64,000 bases of DNA from an uncultured Acetatifactor sp. (GTDB taxonomy: Bacteria; Bacillota; Clostridia; Lachnospirales; Lachnospiraceae): contig CAJTVB010000004.1 in assembly GCA_910579755.1 (NCBI GenBank), positions 1 to 64,000 of the forward strand. The letters are read 5' to 3'. Shown here piece after piece: positions 42,448 to 51,203 of this stretch. Under the pieces are notes generated by a model. It ran no database searches. It was not told the origin of the DNA and saw nothing but the letters and a program-made list of their open reading frames with translations. Both the position numbers and the translations under genes were made by a program. Numbering within the stretch: position 1 is the first letter of the stretch; each line of letters begins with the position of its first letter.

Positions 42448-44142
42448 ATGAAAAGGAACAAGTTGACCAGGATTCTGGCAACGCTGAGCGTTCTGTGCCT
42501 GACCATGGGAAGTCTGGCAGGATGCGGCGGCGAACCCTCTCAGGAATCCACACCCACAAGTAAACAGGAAGAAAGCAGTCAGACGGGCAGTGATGCCGGA
42601 ACGTCTCAGGGCAGCAGTGCGGAAGAGCCCCAGGATACAGGAGTCACTTTTCCTCTGGCCGAGCAGGTGGAGCTTACCATAGCTACCCCGGACGGAAACG
42701 TGGCGTCCCTGGCGGATAACCTTCCTGTGTGGGAGGAGATCCAGAAGCGCACCAACATTAAGATCAACTGGGATGTGACCGCGTCCAAAGAGTATGTGAA
42801 TATTATGAAGACCAGAATGGGCGCCGGCGGCGGGAAGCTTCCCGACATCCTGCTTTTGCCCAACGGCATGAGTCTGGCTGAGCTGGGAGGCGACGGCAGG
42901 ATCCTTCCCCTGGAGGATTACATTGCAAACAGCGAAAATATTCAGAAGATTTATGAACAGTTCCCCAATGTAAGAGCTCTGACCTCGGCAGACGGACATA
43001 TTTATTCTGTAAATACTGTGAATGAAAGTGCGTATTTTGCGCCCTATACATTCATTATCCGCAAAGACTGGCTGGATCGTCTGAATCTGGAGGTTCCCGA
43101 GACCATCGATGACTGGATGGAAGTGCTCAGAGCCTTCCGGGATCAGGATGCCAACGGAAACGGCGACGCCAACGATGAAGTTCCTTTTTCTGCCGGCGGT
43201 CATGCGTGGTATACCACTTACTGGGCAAATGCCTGGGGACTGCACCTGTTCCAGTCCGACGGATGGTACCCGGATGAGAACGGCCAGATGCAGTACGAGT
43301 TTATCAGCGACAAAGCAAAGGAATTTTACATCTGGCTGAATAATTTTTACGAGGAGAAGCTTCTGGATGAGGAATTCCTGATTCTGGGAGATGAGAACAA
43401 GCTGTATGAGAAGGTGGCCCGGGATGAGGTGGGAGCCTTTACCGCTTATCCTTCCCGAATCGCCACACTGGAGCAGGCTTTGGCGGCCAACGGTGTGGAA
43501 AATGCGGAGCTGATTCCTGTTGCGCCGCCCCAGGGACCTTACGCCAGAATGACAGAAGTAGTGGGCGATATGTCCGTAAACGGATATGTGGTGACCAAGG
43601 ACTGCCAGCGTCCCGATGTGGCCGTGGCTCTCATGGATTATTTGATGGGATCGGAAGGAAGCGATCTTTTGAACTTTGGTATCGAGGGCGATACCTATGT
43701 GAAGGGAAATGACGGAACCTACAGCTTTACGGAGAAGGTGACCAACAATCCTGACGGACTTTCCGCCAGCGAGGTATTGAGCTCCTACGGATGCCAGCTG
43801 GGTATGTGCTATCTTAAGCTGGAGAAGAGAGAGCAGGCCATGCTGTACAGCTATCCTGAAGAGCTGCAGCAAAAGATTATCGATGCAACCGATGCCACAA
43901 AGCCCTATGCGGTGGCCGGACTGACACTGCCCCCTGCCACCCAGGAGGAAAGCGATTCCATCAGCGGCCTTCAGGGCGATCTGTCTACCTATATTTGGGA
44001 GATGACCGGTAAGTTTACCGTAGGTACGGCGGACGTTGAGGCTCAGTGGGATGAATATGTAGAGAATGTAAAAAAACTTGAGGTGGAAAAGATACTGGCT
44101 GTCAAGCAAGCACAGTATGACCGCCTGGAGTCACAGCAATAA
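42448..44142 (+). CDS. Sugar ABC transporter solute-binding lipoprotein (LplA-like)
   Basis: The 564-residue lipoprotein has a signal peptide ending LCLTMGSLAGC (Cys modified by lipid), a Ser/Glu-rich linker, and a bilobed binding domain of the long cluster-1 type (VELTIATPDGNVASLADNLP, then VWEEIQKRTNIKINWDVTAS and the hinge PYTFIIRKDWLDRL). Such proteins deliver oligosaccharides or modified sugars to a pair of permeases. AAAGGAGGT precedes ATG 42448. An intrinsic terminator after the gene would make it more abundant than the permeases. No ATPase gene is present, so a shared MsmK-type ATPase is probably used. Confidence 0.92.
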   Translation: MKRNKLTRILATLSVLCLTMGSLAGCGGEPSQESTPTSKQEESSQTGSDAGTSQGSSAEEPQDTGVTFPLAEQVELTIATPDGNVASLADNLPVWEEIQKRTNIKINWDVTASKEYVNIMKTRMGAGGGKLPDILLLPNGMSLAELGGDGRILPLEDYIANSENIQKIYEQFPNVRALTSADGHIYSVNTVNESAYFAPYTFIIRKDWLDRLNLEVPETIDDWMEVLRAFRDQDANGNGDANDEVPFSAGGHAWYTTYWANAWGLHLFQSDGWYPDENGQMQYEFISDKAKEFYIWLNNFYEEKLLDEEFLILGDENKLYEKVARDEVGAFTAYPSRIATLEQALAANGVENAELIPVAPPQGPYARMTEVVGDMSVNGYVVTKDCQRPDVAVALMDYLMGSEGSDLLNFGIEGDTYVKGNDGTYSFTEKVTNNPDGLSASEVLSSYGCQLGMCYLKLEKREQAMLYSYPEELQQKIIDATDATKPYAVAGLTLPPATQEESDSISGLQGDLSTYIWEMTGKFTVGTADVEAQWDEYVENVKKLEVEKILAVKQAQYDRLESQQ

Positions 44143-44180
44143 GGAAAAAGGGGCCGGATCTATGAGCCGGCCCTTTTTCC
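44143..44180 (+). terminator. Intra-operon terminator after binding protein
   Basis: GGAAAAAGGGGCCGG pairs with CCGGCCCTTTTTCC around an 8-nt loop, with a T-rich 3' arm. It begins directly at the stop codon and precedes the permease gene by 42 bp. It probably causes partial termination and protects the upstream mRNA. Confidence 0.75.
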
Positions 44181-44221
44181 GGCTTTGTGGGAGCATTCAC
44201 AGCGAAAGGAGAAGGGCATCT

Positions 44222-45187
44222 TTGAAGGGTAATGTGCAAAAAAAAGTAAAACAGCCTATGAAGAAGCGGGCCGCAGAATGGGGAAAACGGCTTTGGAAGA
44301 ACATAAAGCGGGACAAGGCGCTGCTTCTGATCATACTTCCGGTAGTGATCCATTATCTGGTATTTGTATACTATCCCATGTATGGAAATATTATCGCTTT
44401 TAAAAAATATTCTCCTGCAAAGGGAATCATGGGGAGTGATTGGGCAGGATTTCGTTATTTCCTGCAGTTTTTCAATTCGCCCTATTTTACGCGCGTGTTG
44501 CGGAACACGTTGCTGATCAGCCTTTACAGTATTTTGTGGGGCTTTCCTATACCAATCCTGTTTGCACTGATGACCAACGATCTGAAGCATGGGGCATACA
44601 AACGGGTGGTGCAGGCCGTCAGCTATATCCCCTATTTCATATCCACCGTGGTTATCTGCGGAATGCTGGTGAACTTCCTTTCGCCCAGCTCCGGAATCAT
44701 CAATTCCATTATCAAGGCCTTTGGAGGCGAGCCTATCAACTTCCTCATGGAGCCGGGGTGGTTTCGGACGGTGTTTATCGCCAGCGGTGTGTGGCAGGGC
44801 TTCGGATGGTCGGCAATCGTCTATCTGGCGGCGCTGACAGGAGTAAGCCAGGAGCTTTACGAGGCGGCCAGGGTGGATGGAGCCAATAAGCTCCAGCAGG
44901 TGATCCATGTGTCGATCCCCTGTATCCTGCCCACGGTCATTGTGACCTTTATTATGCAGATCGGCACGCTGATGAGCGTGGGATATGAGAAGATCATCCT
45001 TCTGTATAATCCTGTGACCCTGGAGGTGGCCGATGTGATTTCCTCCTATACATACAGAACGGGACTGGTGGAAGGAAATTACAGCTTCGGATCTGCAGTG
45101 GGATTGTTTAACTCTGCAATTAACCTGATTCTGGTGATCTTTGCCAACAAGCTCAGCAGAAAGGTATCGGAGGTGTCGCTATGGTAA
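44222..45187 (+). CDS. Sugar ABC transporter permease (LplB-like)
   Basis: The 321-residue permease has six membrane helices and the EAA loop YEAARVDGANKLQQVIHVSI that contacts the ATPase. Its N-terminus is strongly basic. I choose TTG 44222, which follows AAAGGAG by 10 nt; ATG 44258 is an alternative. Its stop overlaps the second permease start by 7 bp. With the solute-binding protein and the next permease it forms an importer for the locus. The EAA region and FWSAIVYLAAL-type helix match the carbohydrate-uptake CUT1 class. Confidence 0.9.
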   Translation: MKGNVQKKVKQPMKKRAAEWGKRLWKNIKRDKALLLIILPVVIHYLVFVYYPMYGNIIAFKKYSPAKGIMGSDWAGFRYFLQFFNSPYFTRVLRNTLLISLYSILWGFPIPILFALMTNDLKHGAYKRVVQAVSYIPYFISTVVICGMLVNFLSPSSGIINSIIKAFGGEPINFLMEPGWFRTVFIASGVWQGFGWSAIVYLAALTGVSQELYEAARVDGANKLQQVIHVSIPCILPTVIVTFIMQIGTLMSVGYEKIILLYNPVTLEVADVISSYTYRTGLVEGNYSFGSAVGLFNSAINLILVIFANKLSRKVSEVSLW

Positions 45188-46095
45188 GAAAAAGCGAAAA
45201 GGTCAGGCCCCGCAGAAGGCATCATAAAATGTCAGCGGGAGACAGAGTCTTTACCGGTTTCAACTATGTGGTCAGCTTCCTGGCGGCTTGTATCACCCTG
45301 TATCCTTTGGTGTATGTGTTCAGTATGTCCATCAGCGCGCCGGAAGCGGTGGTTTCCAACCTGGTGAGGCTGCTTCCCAAGGGCTTTTCCCTGAAGGCCT
45401 ATGAAATGGTTTTCAAAAGCAAGGAGATTTGGACATCTTATCTCAATACCATTTGGTATACCGTGGTGGGGACTACGATCAGCACGGCGCTTACCATGAT
45501 GGCGGCTTATCCCTTATCCAGACATCAGTTTTTCCTGAGAAGACAGCTGTCCTTTTTCTTTACATTGTCCATGTTCTTTTCGGGAACCCTGGTGCCCATG
45601 TACCTGCTGATTAACAATCTGGGACTTTACAACACCCGCTGGGCCATTGTGCTTCCCACGGGAGCGGCGGCTTACTATATCATTATGGCCAGGACCTTTT
45701 TGTCCTCTATTCCGGACAGTCTATACGAGTCTGCCAGAATAGACGGGGCCACGGAATGGACCGTACTGCGAAAGATTTTCCTGCCCCTGTCCATGCCCAT
45801 TATGTCTGTGCTGATCATTTATTATGCAGTGCACCAGTGGAACGGATATTTCAATGCCATGATTTATCTGCCCGGGCGCAAGGATCTGCAGCCTCTGCAG
45901 GTTTACTTGATGAAGGTTCTGGTGAATAACGAAAGCGTGGCGGGCGAGGCGGCCGGTTCGGCTACCATGAGCATGATCAGCCTGCAGCTGAAATACGTGG
46001 TTATTGTGGTGGCGCTGGTGCCCATTCTGTGCGTCTACCCCTTCCTGCAGAAGTATTTTATCAAGGGCATGATGATCGGAGCTGTAAAAGAATAA
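45181..46095 (+). CDS. Sugar ABC transporter permease (LplC-like)
   Basis: The 304-residue second permease has six membrane helices and an EAA loop YESARIDGATEWTVLRKIFL. It starts with a very basic tail (RKSEKVRPRRRHHK). It overlaps the first permease gene by 7 bp, so the two are translationally coupled. Together they form the channel of a CUT1-type importer whose substrate is set by the binding protein. The hydrolase gene follows after 50 bp. Confidence 0.9.
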   Translation: MVRKSEKVRPRRRHHKMSAGDRVFTGFNYVVSFLAACITLYPLVYVFSMSISAPEAVVSNLVRLLPKGFSLKAYEMVFKSKEIWTSYLNTIWYTVVGTTISTALTMMAAYPLSRHQFFLRRQLSFFFTLSMFFSGTLVPMYLLINNLGLYNTRWAIVLPTGAAAYYIIMARTFLSSIPDSLYESARIDGATEWTVLRKIFLPLSMPIMSVLIIYYAVHQWNGYFNAMIYLPGRKDLQPLQVYLMKVLVNNESVAGEAAGSATMSMISLQLKYVVIVVALVPILCVYPFLQKYFIKGMMIGAVKE

Positions 46096-46145
46096 AAGCG
46101 GCTGGAGCGATTCCCCGAAGAAATTCAGGAGCAGGAGGTATTAAT

Positions 46146-47183
46146 ATGAGTAAACGGCAGTTTTCCATGCAGGTCTATTGGGATCATAAGGCGGCGCAGC
46201 TTGTGCCCGGTCTGCGGTTCGGACAGTGCGGTCTGGATTTTGATGCCTGGCAGAGGAGGACCCGGGAAAAGCTTATGGAGCTGATGGGGAAATATCCGGA
46301 GAGGGTTCCTTTAGAAGCGGAGGTGGAGTATTCCGTGGAGGAACGGGATTTTACCCGGGAACGGGTAGTCTTCGACACGGAGGAGTTCATGTCGGTGCCC
46401 TGCCAGGTACTGATTCCCAAGCATTTTAAAAAGGATCATTCTCAGCCGGCTATTTTGTGCGTCCACGGCCATGGCAGCTTCGGAAAGGATCCGGTGGCAG
46501 GACTGGTGTCCACGCCGGAGCATCAAGTGGATATCGATCTGATGAATTATGATTACGGGGCACAGATGGCCCGGAAAGGATATCTGACCCTGATGCCGGA
46601 TCTGCGGGGCTTTGGAGAGCGCCGGGACGGGGACGATTATCTGGGAAGAGATACCTGCAATGTGAACTTTTTAAAGGGCGGGATCATGGGGCTGTACCCG
46701 CTGATGCTGAATATCTGGGATATGAAATGCTGTGTGGACTACCTGTGCACAAGGCCGGAGGTGGATCCGGACCGGATCGGCATGATGGGCATGAGCCAGG
46801 GGGGCACCATCACGGCCTTTACGGCAGCGGTGGAGCCCCGGATCCGGGCGGCGGATGTGATTGCCTATATCAATCCCTTTGCCTCCTTCGGGGTGCACCG
46901 GGGGAACTTTTGCGGCTCCCAGATTCTGCCGGAGATCTTCAAATGGATGGATACGGACGATGTGGGAGGACTGATCGCTCCCCGGCATCTGATGCTGGAG
47001 ATGGGAACCGCGGACACCTGCTTTTACTTCCAGGATATGTGGAAGGGATATCTGCATGTGAAGGAGATCTACGAGGCGGCGGGAGCGGCGGACAGGCTCT
47101 GGACAGACATCCATGAGGGCAGCCACGCCTTCGGCGGCAGGCAGGCGGAAGCCTTTTTCGGAGAGGCATTGAAGAAGCGCTGA
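46146..47183 (+). CDS. Alpha/beta hydrolase, acetyl-esterase-like
   Basis: The 345-residue protein has the alpha/beta-hydrolase fold: PAILCVHGHGSFGKDPVAG carries the oxyanion region, GMMGMSQGGTITAFTAA the nucleophile Ser in GMSQGG, IAPRHLMLEMGTADTCF the acid, and HEGSHAFGG the catalytic His. It resembles acetyl-xylan-esterase/dienelactone-hydrolase-like enzymes encoded in sugar loci. AGGAGG precedes ATG 46146. It has no signal peptide and probably removes an ester group (acetyl or similar) from an imported sugar. It lies between the permease and oxidoreductase genes in one operon. Confidence 0.8.
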   Translation: MSKRQFSMQVYWDHKAAQLVPGLRFGQCGLDFDAWQRRTREKLMELMGKYPERVPLEAEVEYSVEERDFTRERVVFDTEEFMSVPCQVLIPKHFKKDHSQPAILCVHGHGSFGKDPVAGLVSTPEHQVDIDLMNYDYGAQMARKGYLTLMPDLRGFGERRDGDDYLGRDTCNVNFLKGGIMGLYPLMLNIWDMKCCVDYLCTRPEVDPDRIGMMGMSQGGTITAFTAAVEPRIRAADVIAYINPFASFGVHRGNFCGSQILPEIFKWMDTDDVGGLIAPRHLMLEMGTADTCFYFQDMWKGYLHVKEIYEAAGAADRLWTDIHEGSHAFGGRQAEAFFGEALKKR

Positions 47184-47289
47184 GGGGTAAGCAGGCCCGG
47201 ACACAGGGCGCATACCATAACGCAAAGGGGTATATTTTGAAAAAACGAAAAGGTATATTATCAAAAACAGATTGGAAAGGATTGAGAAA

Positions 47290-48519
47290 ATGAAAGAATA
47301 TGTTTTGGTTGGCTCCGGCGGGAGAGGATACTGGATGTATGCCTCTGCCATTGCAGAGCGGTATAATGATGTGGCCCATCTGGCGGGAATCATGGACGTG
47401 AATCAAAAAAGGGCGGAATACGTGGAGAGCCTGATTCCCTATGAGGTTCCCGTTTTCACGGATTTTGACCAGATGATGGATCAGGTGAAGCCGGACTGCG
47501 CCATTGTGACAACGGTGGACCGGTATCACAGCGAATATGTGGTGAAGGCTCTGGACAGAGGGGTGGAGGTGATCTGCGAGAAGCCCATGACCATGGATGA
47601 GGTTAAATGCAATGACATTCTGGATGCGGAGGAGCGCAATGGACGAAAGATTACGGTGACCTTCAACTGCCGGTATATGCCTCTGATTACCAGGCTCAAG
47701 GAGCTGATGGAGCAGAATGTGGTGGGGGATGTGCTGAACGTGCACTTTGAATGGATGCTGGATACGGTCCACGGGGCAGATTACTTCCGCAGATGGCACA
47801 GGAAGCTGGATAACTGCGGCGGCCTGCTGGTACATAAGTCCACTCATCATTTTGATATTATCAACTGGCTCATCGGCCAGGATCCGGAGGAGGTGTACGC
47901 TAACGCATCTCTCCGGTTCTACGGCGCCGCCGGGGAAAGGCGGGGAGAGAGGTGCTGTACCTGCCCTTATGCCGGAGAGTGTGAATATGTTTACCGGGAC
48001 AGTCAGGTGCCCTGGGTAAAAGAGATGTACTATGACTGTGAGGATGAGGACGGATATTATCGTGACAGGTGTGTATTTGCGGAGGAAATCGACATCTACG
48101 ACACTATGTCTCTGGCCGTAAAATACCGTCAGGGAGCGCTGATGACCTACTCACTTGTGGCTCATGCCCCTTATGAAGGCTGGAAGGTTTCCATCAGCGG
48201 CACCAAGGGAAGGCTGGAGGCCTGTGAGTTTGACACAGGAACCCAGGCCTGCGACGACTGCTTCCATATTAAATTCTTTGACAGAAAGGGCGGAACCATG
48301 ACCTATGATCTGAAAAAGGAGACGGGAAGCCACGGCGGCGGAGACGAGAGACTTTTGCGGATGCTGTTTCGGGGGGATCTGCCGGATCCGCTGGGCCAGT
48401 TTGCAGGCTCCAGGGACGGCGCCATGTCTATCCTTATCGGCATAGCCGCCAACAAGAGCATTCAGGAGCACAGGCCCATAAATATAAATGATCTGGTATC
48501 TTTTGAGCGGTTTACATAG
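47290..48519 (+). CDS. Gfo/Idh/MocA-family oxidoreductase (first copy)
   Basis: The 409-residue protein has an N-terminal NAD(P)-binding Rossmann domain (YVLVGSGGRGYWMYA; later VICEKPMTMDEVKC with the catalytic-site EKP). A C-terminal dimerisation and substrate domain follows, containing GERCCTCPYAGEC, DRCVFAEE and the motif SHGGGDERLL. GGAAAGGA precedes ATG 47290. Such enzymes oxidise or epimerise sugars at C3 or C5 using tightly bound NAD. A related copy follows 57 bp later, sharing the four-Cys pattern and the HGGGD motif. The reaction in this locus is not established. Confidence 0.88.
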   Translation: MKEYVLVGSGGRGYWMYASAIAERYNDVAHLAGIMDVNQKRAEYVESLIPYEVPVFTDFDQMMDQVKPDCAIVTTVDRYHSEYVVKALDRGVEVICEKPMTMDEVKCNDILDAEERNGRKITVTFNCRYMPLITRLKELMEQNVVGDVLNVHFEWMLDTVHGADYFRRWHRKLDNCGGLLVHKSTHHFDIINWLIGQDPEEVYANASLRFYGAAGERRGERCCTCPYAGECEYVYRDSQVPWVKEMYYDCEDEDGYYRDRCVFAEEIDIYDTMSLAVKYRQGALMTYSLVAHAPYEGWKVSISGTKGRLEACEFDTGTQACDDCFHIKFFDRKGGTMTYDLKKETGSHGGGDERLLRMLFRGDLPDPLGQFAGSRDGAMSILIGIAANKSIQEHRPININDLVSFERFT

Positions 48520-48576
48520 GCGTTAATTGTAAGAGGTGAAACGTCTGCGGAAAGCAGGCAGGGAGGTGTGACTTAT

Positions 48577-49854
48577 ATGAAGGCAACAAGCGTAGTAATT
48601 GCAGGGGCCGGAGGACGGGGAAGGATTACCTATGCCCCCTATGCGAAAAAATTCCCGGAGCAGATGCGTCTGATTGCAGCAGCAGACCGGATCCCGGAGA
48701 GACTGGAGGAGATGCGGCAGGAATATGGGCTGGAGCAGGACAAATGCTTTTCCTCGGTGGAGGAAATGTTTGCACAGCCCAGGCTGGCAGACATGGCCTT
48801 TATCTGCACCCAGGATGCGGATCATGTGCGGCATGCCTGCCTGGCCCTGGACAAGGGATATGATGTTCTGCTGGAAAAACCGGTGTCCGCGGACATTGCC
48901 CAGTGCAGACAGCTGCTTGACAAGGCAGAGAAGCTGGGCAGAAGCGTCACCGTGTGCCATGTGCTTCGCTATGCCCCCTTTTATCAAAAGCTTAAGAGCC
49001 TGCTGGAGGAGGGGACTTTGGGAGAGATTATTTCCATCCAGGCCTCCGAAAACGTGGGCTACTGGCATCAGGCCCACAGCTTTGTCCGGGGCAATTGGAG
49101 AAGGAGCGGGGACACCAGTCCTATGATTCTGGCCAAATGCTGCCATGATATGGATCTGCTGGTGTGGCTTACGGGTAGCCGGTGCCGCCGGATATCTTCC
49201 ATGGGCGGTCTGTCCTTTTTCCGGCAGGAGAACGCGCCTCAGGGAGCGCCCGATTACTGCATGGAGGGCTGTCCGGTGAAGGATCAGTGTCCCTATGATG
49301 CGGAAAAAATCTATGTGACGGATACCCTTACGGGCTATGATACCAACGGGGCGGGATGGATGCAGAGGGCAGTCTATGGAGGAACGGACCGGGAGGGGCT
49401 CAGGGCTGCGCTTGGCACCAGCCCCTACGGCAGATGTGTGTTCCGCTGCGATAATGACGTGGTGGACAACCAGTCTGTGACCATGGAGATGGAAAGCGGC
49501 GTCACTATAAGCTTTCATATGTGCGGGCTGAATCAGCGCAATTACAGAACGATCCACATTATGGGGACCGGGGGAGACATCAGCGGAGATCTGGAGGAGG
49601 AGACGCTGGTGCTGAACCGTTTCGGAAAAGAACCGGAGGTGATCCGGATGAATGTGGAGGAAACCATCTCCGGACACGGCGGCGGGGATTACCGCATGCT
49701 GGCGGATATGTTCCGGGCCAGAAGTCAGGGCCAGGGCACCTTGACCTCTCTGCGCCAGTCCCTGGAAAGCCATTATATGGCCATGGCGGCGGAGAGCTCC
49801 CGGCTGGCAGGCGGAAGGCTGGTGGATGTGGATGAGTTTGTCAGGGGTTTTTAA
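48577..49854 (+). CDS. Gfo/Idh/MocA-family oxidoreductase (second copy)
   Basis: The 425-residue protein starts MKATSVVIAGAGGRGRITYA with the Rossmann dinucleotide-binding loop. It carries VLLEKPVSADIAQC (EKP motif), a possible substrate His in KCCHDMDLLVWL, the Cys pattern CMEGCPVKDQC, GRCVFRC and the motif SGHGGGDYRML. It is clearly a diverged relative of the upstream gene rather than a recent duplicate. GGGAGG lies before ATG 48577. It is probably an NAD-dependent sugar dehydrogenase. Its 3' end overlaps the MFS transporter start by 29 bp. Confidence 0.88.
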   Translation: MKATSVVIAGAGGRGRITYAPYAKKFPEQMRLIAAADRIPERLEEMRQEYGLEQDKCFSSVEEMFAQPRLADMAFICTQDADHVRHACLALDKGYDVLLEKPVSADIAQCRQLLDKAEKLGRSVTVCHVLRYAPFYQKLKSLLEEGTLGEIISIQASENVGYWHQAHSFVRGNWRRSGDTSPMILAKCCHDMDLLVWLTGSRCRRISSMGGLSFFRQENAPQGAPDYCMEGCPVKDQCPYDAEKIYVTDTLTGYDTNGAGWMQRAVYGGTDREGLRAALGTSPYGRCVFRCDNDVVDNQSVTMEMESGVTISFHMCGLNQRNYRTIHIMGTGGDISGDLEEETLVLNRFGKEPEVIRMNVEETISGHGGGDYRMLADMFRARSQGQGTLTSLRQSLESHYMAMAAESSRLAGGRLVDVDEFVRGF

Positions 49855-51106
49855 CAGGGACCGCCTCTGCATCCTGGGGGCCGAATGTCTGAAGGCCATT
49901 TACACGGCGCTGACTACAGGAGTGTTCCTTACGGGCTTTCTGCTGAACGCAGGCCTGGATCAGGCGGAGCTTGGAATGGTCACCAGTCTGCCGCTTATAG
50001 CGGGGATTTTGTATCCGCTGTCCCCGCTTCTGCTGGAACGGTTTCGAAAGAGAAAACCGGTGCTGGGAATCGCCAGGCTTATCTTTCACAGCCTGGTGAT
50101 TTTGTGTGTGACCCTGCTGCCCGGGCGAGTGGACGACGGTGCTCTGTTCTGGTGGATGGCGGCGGCTCTGCTTTTGGGGAACAGTTGCAACATTCTGGTG
50201 GCCAGCGGCTTTCCGGCGTGGCATATCGGTTTTCTGCCGGAGGAGATCCGGGGGAGGTTTTTTGCCATATCCGGTATCATAAACAGTGTATTCACCGCCC
50301 TGGCCTCCTTCGGAGCCAGCGTGCTGGCAGATGCGGCCAGAGAATCCGGCAATCAGATGTATTGGATGGGAGTCATACGGCATGGGGCCTTCGTCCTGGC
50401 AATCCTGGAGCTGCTTCTGCTTCTGCTGCCTCGGGAACCGGAATATCCGCAAAGCCGGGCAAAGGGCTGGAAGCTTTTGACTCTGCCCTTTGGGAACCGC
50501 AGATTCTGTCTCACCATGGTTCCGGTGTTTGCCTGGATGATGATTTCCACCATGACCCTGTATTCCGCCAACGCCTATCTGCTGGAGGAGGTGAAGGTAA
50601 GCTATGTGTTCCTCAGCGTCCTCCAGGCCATGAATATTGTGACCACGGCGGTGGTGATGCCCTTCTGGCACAGGCTGCTGCTTCGGACCTCCTGGCTTCG
50701 TGCCTTTCAGAAGGTATTTCTTTTGTTCCCGCTGTATCCGTTTCTGCACATGCTGGTTACGGGGCGGACCTATGTTTGGCTGCTTCCGATGACTTTGCTG
50801 GCCTATCAGACGATTCTTGCCGGGGGAACGCTTTATTTTAATAACATGGCGTATCTGTTTACCCCAAAAGAAGACAGGACGGCCTATCTGTCCTGGTATC
50901 TGATGCTGGTAAACGCAGGCTCTCTGTGCGGTCAGGGACTCAGCGCCCTGCTGTTGAAGCTGTGGCCGGAAAGCTGGAGGCTGGGAAATTTCAGCGTGGC
51001 GCCGGCACAGAGGATTCTGCTGCTTCAGGGGCTTTTGTCCGCCGGCTTCGGACTGTGGTTCGGCAAGGTGCTTTTAAAGAGGCTGGAGCAGAAAAAGGAC
51101 AGCTGA
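49826..51106 (+). CDS. MFS transporter
   Basis: The 426-residue protein has 12 predicted membrane helices with the two-halves layout of the major facilitator superfamily. The intracellular loop between helices 2 and 3 is basic (LLLERFRKRKPVLGIAR). Its location suggests it imports a sugar or exports a product of the pathway. The start overlaps the oxidoreductase gene by 29 bp, with GGTGGATG before it. An ATG at 49832 is an alternative. Its sequence does not tell the substrate. Confidence 0.8.
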   Translation: MWMSLSGVFNRDRLCILGAECLKAIYTALTTGVFLTGFLLNAGLDQAELGMVTSLPLIAGILYPLSPLLLERFRKRKPVLGIARLIFHSLVILCVTLLPGRVDDGALFWWMAAALLLGNSCNILVASGFPAWHIGFLPEEIRGRFFAISGIINSVFTALASFGASVLADAARESGNQMYWMGVIRHGAFVLAILELLLLLLPREPEYPQSRAKGWKLLTLPFGNRRFCLTMVPVFAWMMISTMTLYSANAYLLEEVKVSYVFLSVLQAMNIVTTAVVMPFWHRLLLRTSWLRAFQKVFLLFPLYPFLHMLVTGRTYVWLLPMTLLAYQTILAGGTLYFNNMAYLFTPKEDRTAYLSWYLMLVNAGSLCGQGLSALLLKLWPESWRLGNFSVAPAQRILLLQGLLSAGFGLWFGKVLLKRLEQKKDS

Positions 51107-51203
51107 GAGCTGTGGCTTTTAAACGGCATGACAAAAAATGCGTAAGAAAAAGATACAAAACAGCAAAACCGAAGGAAATTCAGGGAGGGCGGAAAGGCAG
51201 AAA

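Noticed and set aside
42184..44109. Long open frame on the - strand of 641 codons
   Set aside because: It is antisense to the solute-binding protein, has no start signal and gives a His/Leu-rich product typical of shadow frames.
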